Shown here in pieces: positions 5,153-5,542 of a stretch of DNA of 5,542 nucleotides. Position numbers and translations under genes: made by a program. Numbering within the stretch: position 1 is the first letter of the stretch; the number at the start of each line of letters is the position of its first letter. Source of the DNA: Candidatus Bipolaricaulota bacterium (GTDB lineage: Bacteria > Bipolaricaulota > Bipolaricaulia > UBA7950 > UBA9294). The notes beneath the pieces are model-generated. The model saw only the letters and a program-made list of their open reading frames with translations. It did not search any database and was not told where the DNA came from. The stretch covers positions 1-5,542 of the forward strand of contig JAUWNS010000156.1 of the NCBI GenBank assembly GCA_030612485.1, in the 5' to 3' direction.

Positions 5153-5542
5153 CTACTGGATCTTCGTCTGTCCCAGGTTGTCGCGAATCCGTAACAGGAG
5201 CTGTTGCAAGAGCGTACGATCTCCTTCAGTAAATCCGGCCAGTGCCTGTCCCTCTAACTTGTGCCAGTTCCCTTCCACCTTCTCGCGAAGCGATCGCCCT
5301 TTCTCAGTCAAGAAGACACGCGACCCTCGTTGATCATGCGGATCCGGGCGTCGCTCGATCAAGCCGAGCTTCTCCATGCGCTGCAGGGATATAGTCACCG
5401 TCGCCGGAGCAACGCGCAGCCCATGCGCAAGTTCTGACTGTGTGATCCCATCCTTGCGCCAGAGCTGTTGCAGTGCTACACCCTGCCCGCAGTAGAGGCC
5501 AATCCCGCCCATGAGGACGCGCGACCGATCGCGCGAGAGCTT
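5153..5542 (-). CDS. MarR-family transcriptional regulator (5' end beyond right edge)
   Basis: The frame is open to the window's right edge; 129 residues are visible. An internal ATG at 5512 would remove the N-terminal dimer helix, and the upstream codons (KLSRDRSRVL) continue a typical MarR first helix, so the true start lies beyond the edge, probably only 10-25 codons away given a family length near 140-150. The winged helix-turn-helix is clear: ITQSELAHGLRVAPATVTIS (helices 3-4), MEKLGLIERRPDPHDQRG with the wing RVFLTEKG, followed by the C-terminal dimerisation helices. MarR proteins are usually dimeric repressors released by phenolic or other lipophilic ligands. As first gene of the operon with ABC1 and ABC2 it most likely represses the exporter and itself; the operator would lie outside the window. 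Confidence 0.92.
   Translation of the reverse strand, partial: KLSRDRSRVLMGGIGLYCGQGVALQQLWRKDGITQSELAHGLRVAPATVTISLQRMEKLGLIERRPDPHDQRGSRVFLTEKGRSLREKVEGNWHKLEGQALAGFTEGDRTLLQQLLLRIRDNLGQTKIQ

Noticed and set aside
5153..5512. MarR gene starting at the ATG at 5512
   Set aside because: No ribosome-binding site upstream, and the open frame continues with typical MarR N-terminal helix residues to the edge.
1..5542. CRISPR array, tRNA or rRNA gene, transposase
   Set aside because: No regularly spaced repeats, no cloverleaf or rRNA-like sequence and no transposase-like frame seen on either strand.

Overview
The window is a compact bacterial segment of moderate-to-high GC, with strong AGGAGG-type ribosome-binding sites and tightly packed genes. 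Gene families (TM287/TM288-type heterodimeric ABC exporter, MarR regulator, AraC regulator fused to a GyrI-like domain) are most familiar from Firmicutes, Thermotogota and related or uncultured lineages. The sequence alone does not fix the taxon.

Left part (1-305): the first 43 codons of a leftward gene run off the left edge. They encode a clear signal peptide behind a consensus Shine-Dalgarno and a GTG start, and the gene is easy to miss because it is short and truncated. It diverges from the AraC-type gene. The 176-bp divergent spacer holds one candidate promoter for each direction and an inverted repeat (7-bp arms) overlapping the rightward -35.

Centre-left (306-1265): a 319-aa one-component regulator with an N-terminal AraC double helix-turn-helix and a C-terminal GyrI-like ligand-binding domain. 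A textbook ribosome-binding site followed by an in-frame ATG lies exactly at the domain junction, so a free GyrI-like domain may also be made.

Convergent spacer (1266-1535): no gene. It holds a short tandem duplication, an imperfect inverted-repeat element (about 1325-1447) containing a 14-bp perfect palindrome, and a strong GC-rich hairpin just beyond the end of the ABC operon.

Right part (1536-5542): a leftward operon marR - ABC1 - ABC2. The MarR gene runs off the right edge at its 5' end. The two ABC half-transporters (585 and 611 aa) overlap by 8 bp and carry complementary asymmetric substitutions: ABC1 has Asp for the catalytic Glu and Gln for the switch His; ABC2 has a degenerate LSEGQ signature. 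Together these predict a heterodimeric exporter with one consensus and one degenerate ATP site. The MarR protein probably controls the exporter, and the convergent AraC-GyrI protein may be a second drug- or ligand-responsive regulator nearby. That link is inferred from proximity only.
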